Shown: positions 35,891 through 44,673 of the stretch, piece after piece
Layout: each line of letters opens with the position of its first letter
How positions within the stretch are numbered: position 1 is the first letter of the stretch
The notes under the pieces: generated by a model
Told to the model about the DNA's origin: nothing
The model's database searches: none
The model's input: the letters and a program-made list of their open reading frames with translations, nothing else
Program-made: the position numbers and the translations under genes
From: Rubrivirga sp. SAORIC476
GTDB taxonomy: Bacteria > Bacteroidota > Rhodothermia > Rhodothermales > Rubricoccaceae
DNA length: 64,000 nucleotides
Direction: 5' to 3'
Assembly (NCBI RefSeq): GCF_002283555.1
Contig: NZ_MVOI01000002.1
Location: forward strand, 248,001-312,000

Positions 35891-37212
35891 GCGTCTGGCG
35901 CGGCGGGGGAAGCTACGCGCGCCGGTCGGCGCGGCGCCCCGAGGATGAGCCGCGGGCCGCGGTCGTAGGTGAGGTAGTTGTAGAACCAGTTGCCGAAGAC
36001 GGCCGCACGGTTCCGGAAGCCCACCAGGCTCACGAGGTGGACGAGCAGCCACCCGACCCAGGCCAGGAAGCCGGTCAGCGTGAAGCCGCTGGGCAGCTGC
36101 AGGATGGCCGCGTTCCGGCCGATGGTCGCCATCTGGCCGAGGTCGTCGTACACGAACGGCTCGTCGATGGCGGCGAGGTCGCCCGAGTCCATCGCCTCGA
36201 TCAGCTTTGCGGCGTGCTTGCCCTGCTGGATGGCCACCTGCGCGACCTGCGGGTAGAGCGCGCCCTCGGCGTCCGTCGCCCCGGCCGCATCCCCCACGAC
36301 GAACACGCGGTCGTGACCGGGTGGGCGAAGCGTCTCATCGACCACGAGCCGCGCACCGCGGGTCTGCTCCAGCCCCAGCGCGTCGGCGAGCGGGTGGGCG
36401 CGGATGCCCGCAGCCCAGACGACCGTCTTCGCAGCGATGCGTTGCCCGTCGGCCAGCGTCACGCCGTCCGCGTCGACCGTGGCCACGTTGACGCCGAGGC
36501 GGACCTCGGCGCCTTTGCCCACGAGCGTCTCGCGGGCGTACTCGCGCAGCGACGGGTCGTAGCCGGAGAGCGGCAGCCGGTCCCCGTCGACCAGCACCAC
36601 GTGGGCCCGGTCCACCTCGACCGCGGGAAAGTCCTTCGACAACACCCCGAACAACTCGCGCAGCGCGCCCGACATCTCGACGCCGGTCGGGCCACCGCCC
36701 ACCACCACGGTCGTCAGCGCCCCCGTGTCGAGCAGCGACGGGTCGGACGCGACCGCCTCGAACTGGCGGAGGACGTGCGACCGGAGCGCGACCGCGTCGC
36801 CGACGCTCTTGAGTGGGAAGCCGTGCTCCTCGGCCCCCTCGACGCCGAAGTAGGCCGTCGCCGCCCCCGGTGCCAGCACGAGCACGTCGTACGGGATCGT
36901 CCCCCCGTCGGCCAGCGCCAGCGTCCGCGCCTCGAAGTCGGCACCGACGACCGTGCCCATCCGGACTTCGGTGTTCGCCTGGGAGCGGACGATGTGGCGG
37001 ATCGGCTGCGTGATGTCGTTCACGTCCAGCCCCGCCGTCGCGACCTGGTACAGCAGCGGCTGGAACGTGTGGAAGTTGTTCTGATCCACCAGGAGCACGT
37101 CTACGGCCGCGCTCTCCAGCGCGAGCACGCATTCCAGCCCGCCGTGCCCTGAGCCGACGACGACCACGCGAGGGCGGACTCCGGGTGCGAGATCGAGCGC
37201 GGCGCGAGGCAT
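35887..37212 (-). CDS. ndh: Type II NADH dehydrogenase (NDH-2)
   Basis: Non-pumping NADH:quinone oxidoreductase of 441 residues, peripherally bound to the inner membrane. FAD-binding VVVVGSGHGGLE (16-27) and NADH-binding TTVVVGGGPTGVEMSG are both present, with QPLLYQVATAGLD and VFVVGDAAG. The C-terminal ~60 residues have a hydrophobic amphipathic anchor (FLAWVGWLLVHLVSLVGFRNR). First of ndh-nrnA (4-bp overlap). Confidence 0.94.
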   Translation of the reverse strand: MPRAALDLAPGVRPRVVVVGSGHGGLECVLALESAAVDVLLVDQNNFHTFQPLLYQVATAGLDVNDITQPIRHIVRSQANTEVRMGTVVGADFEARTLALADGGTIPYDVLVLAPGAATAYFGVEGAEEHGFPLKSVGDAVALRSHVLRQFEAVASDPSLLDTGALTTVVVGGGPTGVEMSGALRELFGVLSKDFPAVEVDRAHVVLVDGDRLPLSGYDPSLREYARETLVGKGAEVRLGVNVATVDADGVTLADGQRIAAKTVVWAAGIRAHPLADALGLEQTRGARLVVDETLRPPGHDRVFVVGDAAGATDAEGALYPQVAQVAIQQGKHAAKLIEAMDSGDLAAIDEPFVYDDLGQMATIGRNAAILQLPSGFTLTGFLAWVGWLLVHLVSLVGFRNRAAVFGNWFYNYLTYDRGPRLILGAPRRPARVASPAAPDA

Positions 37213-37295
37213 GGCATCAGCGGGGAGGGGCGCCGCCTACGCTCCGCGCACGCACCGGGTTGATCGGAGTGCGTGAAGCCTGAGGGGACCTCCCG

Positions 37296-38336
37296 TCAGA
37301 AGCCCTGTGGGTTGGTCAGCAAGACGCGCCATGCCCCCGCCACGTCTCGACGCACCGTGACGGCCGTCACCGCCGAGGTGCCACCATCGAGGCCGTCCGG
37401 GGCGCGCAGCAGCACGTGTGTTACTGGCCCATCGGCGAGTTCGCCGACCACCGACACCGGCGGACCGGGCGGCCCCCACACTCCCAGCACGTCGAGGCCG
37501 GCGAGGTAGAGCGCCGCCAGGTCGCGGTCGGATAGTCGACCGAGGTCTGCGGGCGCAGTCCCCGTCAGCACCGACGCGAACGCGAACGCCCCTTCCTGCA
37601 GGCCGTCGCGGACGATCACCGTCGGTCCGTCGAGGCGGAGCAGGCCGATTGCATCCTCCCGGAGCGCGGCCTGGGCGTCGGGGTGGAGCCGGTCGGCAGC
37701 GCGGCCCCACGCCTGCCCGTCAATGGCTTCCACGAACGCCCGTGCGGCCACCGACGGACCATCCGAGGCGGACAGAGGCGTGCGGTCCAGCGGCTCGTCG
37801 GTGGGAGTCGGGCGCTCCCAGGGGGCGAGGGGCTCGTCGGCGGGCGTAGCGGGGGGCGCCTGAGAGACGCTCCGCCCCCACGGGCGAGGCGGGGAGTGCG
37901 TCACCGGCCGGGCCGGCTCTGAAGGCGGGAGACTCGGCACGACCGCTTCGTCCCCCCGTAGCGACGCCGCCAGCGCCTCCGCGTCGGCCTGGGAGAACCC
38001 GGGGAGCGTCACCAATCCGTTCGGCACCGTGGACGCGATGCGCGGCATCGCCAGCACGCGCCCGCCATGCGTCACCGCGACGACGGAGCCCGCCTTCGCC
38101 GTCGTCACCCGCGCCAGATCGGCGGCGGGGCCGCTTTCCAGCCAGACCGTGACTGCAAACGTGCCATCGGCATCCTCCTCCAGCCCGACGGTCGCGATGG
38201 CGGTCAGCGGCAGGTCGAGCAGGACCTCCTGTAGCGTCTCGCTGCCGTCAGCCACCGCGTGGAGCTTTAGCCCCTCCTGGGCGCAGACGGACGACGCGAA
38301 CAGCAAGGCGAGGCAGGCGACGGAAACGAGGCGCAT
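37296..38336 (-). CDS. Secreted protein with a SecD-P1-head-like domain and a C-terminal NTF2-like region
   Basis: From ATG 38336 (346 residues) with signal peptide MRLVSVACLALLFASSVCAQ. Residues about 58-128 closely follow the SecDF P1-head pattern: FAVTVWLESGPAADLARVT, then AVTHGGRVLAMPRIASTV, then GFSQADAEALAASLRG. No SecD membrane helices follow. A Pro-rich linker (about 135-200) leads to a C-terminal domain (VAARAFVEAIDGQAWGRAADRL) resembling DUF4878/NTF2-like folds. The upstream 16 codons were dropped in favour of the signal peptide start. Function unknown. Confidence 0.68.
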   Translation of the reverse strand: MRLVSVACLALLFASSVCAQEGLKLHAVADGSETLQEVLLDLPLTAIATVGLEEDADGTFAVTVWLESGPAADLARVTTAKAGSVVAVTHGGRVLAMPRIASTVPNGLVTLPGFSQADAEALAASLRGDEAVVPSLPPSEPARPVTHSPPRPWGRSVSQAPPATPADEPLAPWERPTPTDEPLDRTPLSASDGPSVAARAFVEAIDGQAWGRAADRLHPDAQAALREDAIGLLRLDGPTVIVRDGLQEGAFAFASVLTGTAPADLGRLSDRDLAALYLAGLDVLGVWGPPGPPVSVVGELADGPVTHVLLRAPDGLDGGTSAVTAVTVRRDVAGAWRVLLTNPQGF

Positions 38337-38385
38337 GGATCCAGGGGAGACGGTCCTCCAACGGACGGGGCGTCTGGATCGCACG

Positions 38386-38664
38386 TCACTCGGCGTCGTC
38401 GCCCTCGATGGGCTCGTGGCCGTGGTGGTCGCCGTGCGCCTTCACGTAGCGGCGGTTGTACTCGCGCTCGTACTCCATGTCCACGTCCTTGCTCTGCTGG
38501 ACGCGGTCGAAGGCCGGGTTCGACGGGTCGAGGCGGACGTCGTCCTCGGTGGGCTCGTTGAAGAGCCGCATCGCCTGCGGGGCCTCGTCGCCGGACACCT
38601 CGGGATCGCGGTCGTCGATGGGGTCGGGGCCGTCGATGGGGGTCGAGTCGGGGTCGGTGCTCAT
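38386..38664 (-). CDS. Small acidic hypothetical protein
   Basis: A 92-residue, strongly acidic protein with no signal peptide or membrane segment. The first half is Asp/Pro-rich and disordered; the second half (SKDVDMEYEREYNRRYVKAHGDHHGH) is charged and helical with a His/Asp cluster. It lies between rseP and the SecD-P1-like gene, all on the minus strand. Composition fits a real gene, but I recognise no family. Confidence 0.55.
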   Translation of the reverse strand: MSTDPDSTPIDGPDPIDDRDPEVSGDEAPQAMRLFNEPTEDDVRLDPSNPAFDRVQQSKDVDMEYEREYNRRYVKAHGDHHGHEPIEGDDAE

Positions 38665-38719
38665 GGGTCCGGGGGTCTGGCTTGTTCCAATGCCCGGCCT
38701 CCGAAAACGTTCACCCGGC

Positions 38720-40153
38720 TCAGCCGAACCAGCGGACAGCGTCGTTGAAGATGACGAACACCATCAGCGCCAGGATCAGCGCGACGCCGAGCTGCTGCAC
38801 CACCAGCCGCACCTTGAGCGACGGCTCGCGGCGGACGACGGCCTCGTAGGCGAGGAACACCAGGTGCCCGCCGTCGAGGGCCGGGATGGGCAAAATGTTG
38901 AACACTGCGAGCGCGATCGACAGGTAGGCCACGAACTCCCAGAACACGCGCAGCCCGCGGTCGGCGGCCTCCTTGGACTGCTTCGCGATCATGAGCGGCC
39001 CGCCGACGTTGTCGCGGACGCTCTCGCGGCCGGTCACCAGCTTGCCGATGAAGCCGAAGGTCGCCGTCACGTTGCCCACTGTGCGGTCGACGCCCGAGGC
39101 CAGCGCGGCGCCGAGGCCGAGGGTCTCGGTGCGCTGCCCGATGGCCGTCGCGTCCAGCAGAACGCCCAGCTGGTAGGTCTCGCCCGACGCGCGGGGGGCG
39201 ATCTCGGCTGCGTAAACGTTGGCGGCGCCCCGGCGCTCGACGAGCCGGGCGGGCGGGCGGGCCGCGCCGAGGGAGTCGGGACGTGCCCAGACGACCTCGA
39301 CGGGCTGGCCGCCGCTGGTCTGCACCTGCTCGGTGAGGCGGTCCCAGGACACCGTCGGCTGCCCGCCGATGGACAGGATGCGGTCTCCGGCCTGGAGCCC
39401 CGCCTCGTCGGCAGCCGACCCGGCCGAGACGGATGCCAGCACGGGCGGGAGCCGCAGCGAGATGCCGAAGACGGACTCCAGCGAGGCGTCGTCGCCCGCC
39501 CGCTCCACCTCGGTCGACAGGCGCGACAGCTGCGATGCGAGGCCCTCGGGACCCGTCAGCACGGCCTCGCCGTCGGCGCGGAGCACGGTCAGTTCGAAGG
39601 GGTCGCCCGCGAGCGACTCCGGCGTGAACACCTCCTCGAAGCGCTCGATGCGCTCGCCGTTGACGGCCACGACCCGGTCGCCCGACTGGAGCCCCATCTC
39701 GGCCGCCACCGAGCCCTCCGCGATCTCCAGCGGCACGTTCTCGGCGGGCGTGTAGGAGCGGCCGTAGGCCAGCGCCAGCGCCGCGAACAGGATGACGGCG
39801 AAGACGAGGTTGAAGATGACCCCCGCCGAGATCACGATGCTGCGCTGCCAGACCGGCTTCGACCGGAACTCGTCCGGCTCCGGGTCGCTTTCGAGCCCCT
39901 CCGCGTCCATGCTCTCGTCCACCATGCCCGCGATCTTGACGTAGCCGCCGAGCGGGATCGCGCCCAGCCGGTACTCCGTCTGGCCCACCTTCTTGTAGAG
40001 GAGGTTCGGCGGGAAGCCGAGCGAGAACGCGTCCACGCGCATCCCGAACAGGCGCGCGGCCAGGAAGTGGCCCAGCTCGTGGACGAACACGAGCACGCCG
40101 AGCGCGAGCGCGACCCACAGGAAGTAGGACAGCGAGTTGAAAATGGCCTCCAT
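38720..40153 (-). CDS. rseP: Site-2 intramembrane metalloprotease RseP
   Basis: Inner-membrane zinc protease (477 residues) that cleaves membrane-bound regulators. The active site VHELGH (H25, E26, H29) lies in the first helix, and the second site is IPALDGGHLVF in the third. Two PDZ domains lie between (around MGLQSGDRVVAVNGERI and AGLQAGDRILSIGGQPT). It follows dxr by 24 bp, the conserved dxr-rseP arrangement. No anti-sigma substrate is visible in the window. Confidence 0.95.
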   Translation of the reverse strand: MEAIFNSLSYFLWVALALGVLVFVHELGHFLAARLFGMRVDAFSLGFPPNLLYKKVGQTEYRLGAIPLGGYVKIAGMVDESMDAEGLESDPEPDEFRSKPVWQRSIVISAGVIFNLVFAVILFAALALAYGRSYTPAENVPLEIAEGSVAAEMGLQSGDRVVAVNGERIERFEEVFTPESLAGDPFELTVLRADGEAVLTGPEGLASQLSRLSTEVERAGDDASLESVFGISLRLPPVLASVSAGSAADEAGLQAGDRILSIGGQPTVSWDRLTEQVQTSGGQPVEVVWARPDSLGAARPPARLVERRGAANVYAAEIAPRASGETYQLGVLLDATAIGQRTETLGLGAALASGVDRTVGNVTATFGFIGKLVTGRESVRDNVGGPLMIAKQSKEAADRGLRVFWEFVAYLSIALAVFNILPIPALDGGHLVFLAYEAVVRREPSLKVRLVVQQLGVALILALMVFVIFNDAVRWFG

Positions 40154-40177
40154 CAGGTACGGGGGACGGCCGGGCCG

Positions 40178-41377
40178 TCAGACAGTGTAGGGAGCGCGGG
40201 CCTCAGAGGCCGCGCGGCGGGCGTCCCGGTCAACGGCGAGCAGGTCGTCGAGCGTGCCCGCGGGGCGGGCCACCGCGAGACCGGCCTCGACGAGGCGGGG
40301 GACGTCGGGAAAGCGGATCGAGCCGTCGAGGAAGCGGGCGACCGCGACCTCGTTGGCAGCATTCAGTGCAGCCGGGGACGAGCCGTCCGCACGCAACGCG
40401 GCGTAGGCCAGGCCCAGGCAGGGGAATCGGTCGGTGTCGGCCGCCTCGAACGTGAGGGGACCGGTGCGGGTCCAGTCGAGGCGCGGATGGTCGGCGGGCC
40501 AACGGTCCGGGAACGAGAGCGCGACCTGGATGGGCACCCGCATGTCGGGCGGCCCCACCTGCGCCTTCGACGAGCCATCCACGAACTCGACCACCGAGTG
40601 GATGATCGATTCGGGGTGGACGACCACGTCGATCCGGTCCGCCGGGATGTCGAACAGCCAGTGCGCCTCGATGACTTCGAGCCCCTTGTTCATCATCGTC
40701 GCCGAGTCGACGGAGATCTTCGCCCCCATCGACCAGTTGGGGTGGGCGACGGCCTCGGCGGGGGTGATGGCGCCGAAGGTGGACGCCGGGCGCTCGCGGA
40801 ACGGGCCGCCCGAGGCGGTCAGGACGAGACGGTCGACACAGCCCTCCGGCTCGCCGACGAGGCACTGAAACAGCGCCGAGTGCTCGGAGTCGACCGGGAT
40901 CACGACCGCGCCGGACCGCGCCGCGGCGTCGCGGACGAGCGCGCCCGCCACCACGAGCGACTCCTTGTTGGCCAGCGCGATGGTCTTGCCCGACTCGGCG
41001 GCTGCGAGCGTCGGCCGGAGCCCCGCGGCGCCCACGATGGCGGCGACGACGATCTCGGCACCCGAGTCCTCGGCGAGGGCGCGGACGGCCTCCGCCCCTG
41101 CGGCCACGTCGATCCCAGTGCCAGCGAGCGCGCCGCGGAGGGACGCGTAGGCGCTCTCGTCCGCGATCACGACCCGTTCCGGGCGGACGGCCCGGGCCTG
41201 CTCGGCCAGCGTCTCCCAGCGCGTGCCCGCGGCCAGCGACACGACGCGCAGCCGGTCCGGGAAGCGCGCGGCCACCTCCAGCGTCTGGACGCCGATGGAG
41301 CCCGTCGAGCCGAGGACGGCGACGCCGCGAGGGTCGGCGCCGGGGCGCGGCGCGGGCGGGCGAAGGTCGGGGAGCAT
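40178..41377 (-). CDS. dxr: 1-deoxy-D-xylulose-5-phosphate reductoisomerase
   Basis: First committed step of the MEP isoprenoid pathway. From ATG 41377 it is 399 residues (an ATG 15 bp upstream is possible). NADPH motif GSTGSIG lies near 22-28, with LANKESLVVAG, VDSEHSALFQCL, TASGGPFR, HPNWSMGAKISVDSATMMNKGLE and VHPESIIHSVVEF, all active-site blocks. Upstream of rseP in an apparent operon. TATCTTGG (41426-41433) is a candidate -7 element. Confidence 0.97.
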   Translation of the reverse strand: MLPDLRPPAPRPGADPRGVAVLGSTGSIGVQTLEVAARFPDRLRVVSLAAGTRWETLAEQARAVRPERVVIADESAYASLRGALAGTGIDVAAGAEAVRALAEDSGAEIVVAAIVGAAGLRPTLAAAESGKTIALANKESLVVAGALVRDAAARSGAVVIPVDSEHSALFQCLVGEPEGCVDRLVLTASGGPFRERPASTFGAITPAEAVAHPNWSMGAKISVDSATMMNKGLEVIEAHWLFDIPADRIDVVVHPESIIHSVVEFVDGSSKAQVGPPDMRVPIQVALSFPDRWPADHPRLDWTRTGPLTFEAADTDRFPCLGLAYAALRADGSSPAALNAANEVAVARFLDGSIRFPDVPRLVEAGLAVARPAGTLDDLLAVDRDARRAASEARAPYTV

Positions 41378-41425
41378 AGAGCGGCGCCGCACGAACGGCG
41401 CGTCCGGGGCGTTGACGGCGGGCGC

Positions 41426-41464
41426 CCAAGATAGCGGTGCCCACGCCGGGCCTCCCTACCTTGC
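41426..41464. promoter_or_regulatory. Divergent promoter region of dxr-rseP and the TPR gene
   Basis: On the minus strand TATCTTGG (41426-41433) lies 48 bp before the dxr start. On the plus strand TACCTTGC (41457-41464) lies 20 bp before the TPR-gene GTG. Both resemble TAnnTTTG; no clear TTG at -33. Confidence 0.35.
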
Positions 41465-41484
41465 CGACCCGCCCCCGCCCGTCC

Positions 41485-43407
41485 GTGCTGACTCCGTCGA
41501 CCTCCCGGCTCCGATTCGCTCTCCTGGCCGCGTCGCTCGGGGTGACCACGTGGACGAGCCCGGCCGCCTCGGCGCAGGTCCCGATCCCCCGCCCGCGCCC
41601 GATCGTGGACGCCGCCCCGACGGGCTCGCAGGCCTACGCGCTCGCGGCGACGCTCCTCGCCAACGGCCGCGTCGACGAGGCGACGGCGCTCCTGGAGGAC
41701 CTGCTCGCCCAGAGCCCCGCCGACGTGGCCGTCCTGATCAAGCTGGAAGAGGCCTACGTCGCCGCCCGCCGCTTCGACGACGTGGTCGCCCTGGTGGAGC
41801 GCCGCATCGAGCGGGAAGGCCCGTCGCCGGCCTTGCTCGCCTCTCGCGGCACGGCCCTCTACCGCGCCGACCGCACCGAGGAGGCCGACCGTGCCTTCGC
41901 CGAGGCCGTAGACCTCGCGCCGGACGACGCGCAGACCTACCGCCTCGTGGTCAACGAACTGGGCACGCTTCGGCTCTTCGACCGGGCGGCGGCCATCCTG
42001 CAGCAGGGCCGCGACCGCCTCGGCGATGCCATCGCGTCGGTCGAGCTGGCGCACGTCTACGGCCTCGCGCTCGACTACCCCCGCGCGGTCGCGCTGTACC
42101 TGGAGGCGCTCGCTGGCGACCCGGCGCTCCGCCCCGTCGTCCAGGCCCGGCTGACGCGGATGGTCACCGGGCAGGGCGCTCCCGAAGCGTTCGCGACGGC
42201 CTTCGCGCGAGCCGCCGCGCTCGACCCGTTGGACCGGAGCGTCCGGGAGTTGCAGGCGTGGCTGGCGCTGGAACAGGGCGAGTACGACGTGGCGCTCGAC
42301 GCCGTCCGGGCGCTGGACCGGCTGGAGCAGGACGAGGGGGAGTCGCTGGTGATCTTCGCCGCTCAGGCCGCCGCCGCGGGCGCTCCCGAGGCCGCCGCCC
42401 GCGCCCTCGACGAGGTACTGGACCGGCACCCCGACCGCCCCGCAGCGCGGACTGCGCTGTTCGCGCGCGCGCGCCTCTGGGACGAACAGGCCCGCGACGA
42501 CCGCGAACGCGCCGACCTCGGCCCCACACCCGCGGCGGACTCGGCGAAGGCTGCCTACACGGCCTACCTCAACCGCTACCCCATCAGCGACCAGCGCCCG
42601 CGCACGGCGCTCCTCCTCGCCGACCTGCTGCGCGATGTCTATCGGGACTTCGATGGGTCGGAGGCCCGGCTCACCGAGGCCGCTGCGGGGCGCGACGTCG
42701 GCATCGCCAACCGCGCCCGGCTGATGCTGGGGGAAGTCGCCCTTCGCCGCGGCGACCTCGACACGGCCCGCCAGCGCTTCGCGGACGTGGACGAGTCCGT
42801 GCGAATCGGCCCGCTCGCGGAGCAGGCGCGCTACGAGCTGGCGCTGATCGACTTCTACGAGGGCTTTATGTACTCCGCCCTCGCCCGCGCCGAGGCCCTC
42901 GACGAGGACACGGCCGCCGAGGCCGCCAATGACGCCATCGCCCTCCGCGTGACGCTCAACGATGCCCTTGACCCCGACGTGCTGCCGGGCCCCGACGTCG
43001 ACCTCTCCGCCGATCCGCTGTACGTCTACGGCCGCGCCGCGCTCCGCCACCGCCGCGGCCTCTCGGCCGAGGCCCTGGCGACACTCGACTCCCTCGACGC
43101 CGACCTTCCCCCCGCGCACGCGCTTGCCGACGAGTCCCTCTACCTCCGTGCCTCCGTGCTCCTCGAGCGCGGCGAGCCCGCCGAGGCCGTCGCCGTGCTG
43201 GATGCCCTCCTCTCCCAGCAGCCGATGTCGTTCTTCCTGGACCGAGCCCTGCGCCTCCAGGCGCGGACCTACGAGGGCGAACTGAGCGACCCGGCGACCG
43301 CCGCCGAGCGGTACGACAGGCTTCTGGAGCGCTTCCCCGGCTCCCCGCTGGCGCCCGAGGCGCGGGAGGCGCTGCGCCGGCTCCGCGCCACGCTGGGGGC
43401 CTCCTAG
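41485..43407 (+). CDS. Exported TPR-repeat protein
   Basis: From GTG 41485 it is 640 residues. I prefer this start because a signal-like stretch (LRFALLAASLGVTTWTSPAASAQ) follows and the -7 element lies just upstream. The mature protein is almost entirely TPR helices (ANGRVDEATALLEDLLAQSP; EAVAVLDALLSQQP), ending with a Tol-Pal/YbgF-like repeat (AAERYDRLLERFPGSPLAPEAREALRRL). It is followed 18 bp later by a conserved secreted protein on the same strand. Probably a periplasmic scaffold. Confidence 0.75.
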   Translation: MLTPSTSRLRFALLAASLGVTTWTSPAASAQVPIPRPRPIVDAAPTGSQAYALAATLLANGRVDEATALLEDLLAQSPADVAVLIKLEEAYVAARRFDDVVALVERRIEREGPSPALLASRGTALYRADRTEEADRAFAEAVDLAPDDAQTYRLVVNELGTLRLFDRAAAILQQGRDRLGDAIASVELAHVYGLALDYPRAVALYLEALAGDPALRPVVQARLTRMVTGQGAPEAFATAFARAAALDPLDRSVRELQAWLALEQGEYDVALDAVRALDRLEQDEGESLVIFAAQAAAAGAPEAAARALDEVLDRHPDRPAARTALFARARLWDEQARDDRERADLGPTPAADSAKAAYTAYLNRYPISDQRPRTALLLADLLRDVYRDFDGSEARLTEAAAGRDVGIANRARLMLGEVALRRGDLDTARQRFADVDESVRIGPLAEQARYELALIDFYEGFMYSALARAEALDEDTAAEAANDAIALRVTLNDALDPDVLPGPDVDLSADPLYVYGRAALRHRRGLSAEALATLDSLDADLPPAHALADESLYLRASVLLERGEPAEAVAVLDALLSQQPMSFFLDRALRLQARTYEGELSDPATAAERYDRLLERFPGSPLAPEAREALRRLRATLGAS

Positions 43408-43425
43408 ATTACATGCAATAACGGA

Positions 43426-44673
43426 ATGAGAGCCTACGTCCTCCTGTTCGTCGCCCTCCTCGCCCTGCCCGCCGCGGCGCAGGACCTGCTCATCCCCATG
43501 GACGACGCGCAGGCGGATCACCTCCGCGCCTACGGCGCCGTCTACGTCGCCCTCGATCGCGGCCTCGACGTGGACTGGCTGCTGAACGTCCGCGGCGGGT
43601 CGTTCGTCGTCCCCGCCGAGGCGGACCTGCAGACCGAGCTTCGGGCGCGCGGCGTGAGCTTCGAGCGGGTAAACGGAACCCAGGCCGTCGCCGACGCCGA
43701 GTCGCCCGCGGCCAACACGTCGGTCGTCCGGCTGGAGAAGGCGCCGACCATCGCCGTCTACGCGCCCGACCAGACCCTCCCCTGGGACGACGCCGTCCTG
43801 CTGGCGCTGACCTACGCCGAGGTGCCCTACGAGACGATCTACGACGCCGACGTGCTCGCCGGGCGGCTCGGCGAGTTCGACTGGGTGCACCTCCACCACG
43901 AGGACTTTTCGGGGCAGTACGGCAAGTTCTTCTCGGCCTACGGCGCGACGGCCTGGTACCAGCAGCAGCAGCAGGAGGCCGAGGCATCGGCGCGAGCGTT
44001 CGGATTCGCGAAGGTGAGCCAGCTCAAGCTGGCCGTCGCGCAGGCCATCCGCCAGTACGTCGTCGAGGGCGGCTTCCTGTTCGCGATGTGCTCCGGCGCC
44101 GACACGTTCGACCTCGCGCTCGCCGCCGCCGGGCTCGACATCGTCCCGGCCGAGATCGACGGCGACGGGCAGACGCCGGGCGTCCGCGGGATGCTCGACT
44201 ACTCCGGCACGCTCGCCTTCCAGGACTTCCATCCCGAACTCAACGTGATGGAATACGAGCACGCCGACATCGACGACCCGCCGCCGCCCGCTCTCCGCAA
44301 CCCGCTCACGGACTACTTCACGCTCTTCGAGTTCTCCGCCCGCTGGGACCCCGTCCCCACCATGCTGACGCAGAACCACGTCGCCAGCGTGCGCGGCTTC
44401 ATGGGCCAGACGACGGCCTTCCAGCCGGAGATGATCAAGCCCGGCGTGGTCGTGCTCGCGAAGAGCCCCACCACGGACGCGGTCCGCTACCTCTACGGCC
44501 CGGCCGGTCAGGGCTTCTTCGCCTTCTACGGCGGCCACGACCCGGAGGACTACCAGCACTACGTCGGCGACCCGCCGACGGACCTGTCGCTGCACCGCAA
44601 CTCGCCCGGCTACCGGCTGATCCTCAACAACGTCCTCTTCCCGGCCGCGAAGAAGCAGCCGCAGAAGACCTGA
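43426..44673 (+). CDS. Conserved secreted GATase1-like protein (often labelled asparagine synthetase B in related genomes)
   Basis: A 415-residue protein with signal peptide MRAYVLLFVALLALPAAAQ. The mature protein starts LLIPMDDAQADHLRAYGAVYVAL and DVDWLLNVRGGSFVVP, a block I recall from many Bacteroidota and Chlorobi genomes under the label asparagine synthetase B. The region FLFAMCSGADTFDLALAAAG looks like a class I glutamine-amidotransferase-like nucleophile elbow with a cysteine. There is no ATP-pyrophosphatase domain and the protein is exported, so asparagine synthesis is implausible. Paired with the TPR gene. Its TGA abuts the TGA of the convergent gene. Confidence 0.7.
   Translation: MRAYVLLFVALLALPAAAQDLLIPMDDAQADHLRAYGAVYVALDRGLDVDWLLNVRGGSFVVPAEADLQTELRARGVSFERVNGTQAVADAESPAANTSVVRLEKAPTIAVYAPDQTLPWDDAVLLALTYAEVPYETIYDADVLAGRLGEFDWVHLHHEDFSGQYGKFFSAYGATAWYQQQQQEAEASARAFGFAKVSQLKLAVAQAIRQYVVEGGFLFAMCSGADTFDLALAAAGLDIVPAEIDGDGQTPGVRGMLDYSGTLAFQDFHPELNVMEYEHADIDDPPPPALRNPLTDYFTLFEFSARWDPVPTMLTQNHVASVRGFMGQTTAFQPEMIKPGVVVLAKSPTTDAVRYLYGPAGQGFFAFYGGHDPEDYQHYVGDPPTDLSLHRNSPGYRLILNNVLFPAAKKQPQKT

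Noticed and set aside
41167-44595. 1142-codon minus-strand open frame opposite the TPR and secreted-protein genes
   Set aside because: Same shadow effect; the plus-strand genes have signal peptides and recognisable repeats.
43426-44673. Annotation as asparagine synthetase B
   Set aside because: The protein is exported and has no glutaminase N-terminal cysteine or ATP-pyrophosphatase domain; the label is kept only as a note on what relatives are called.
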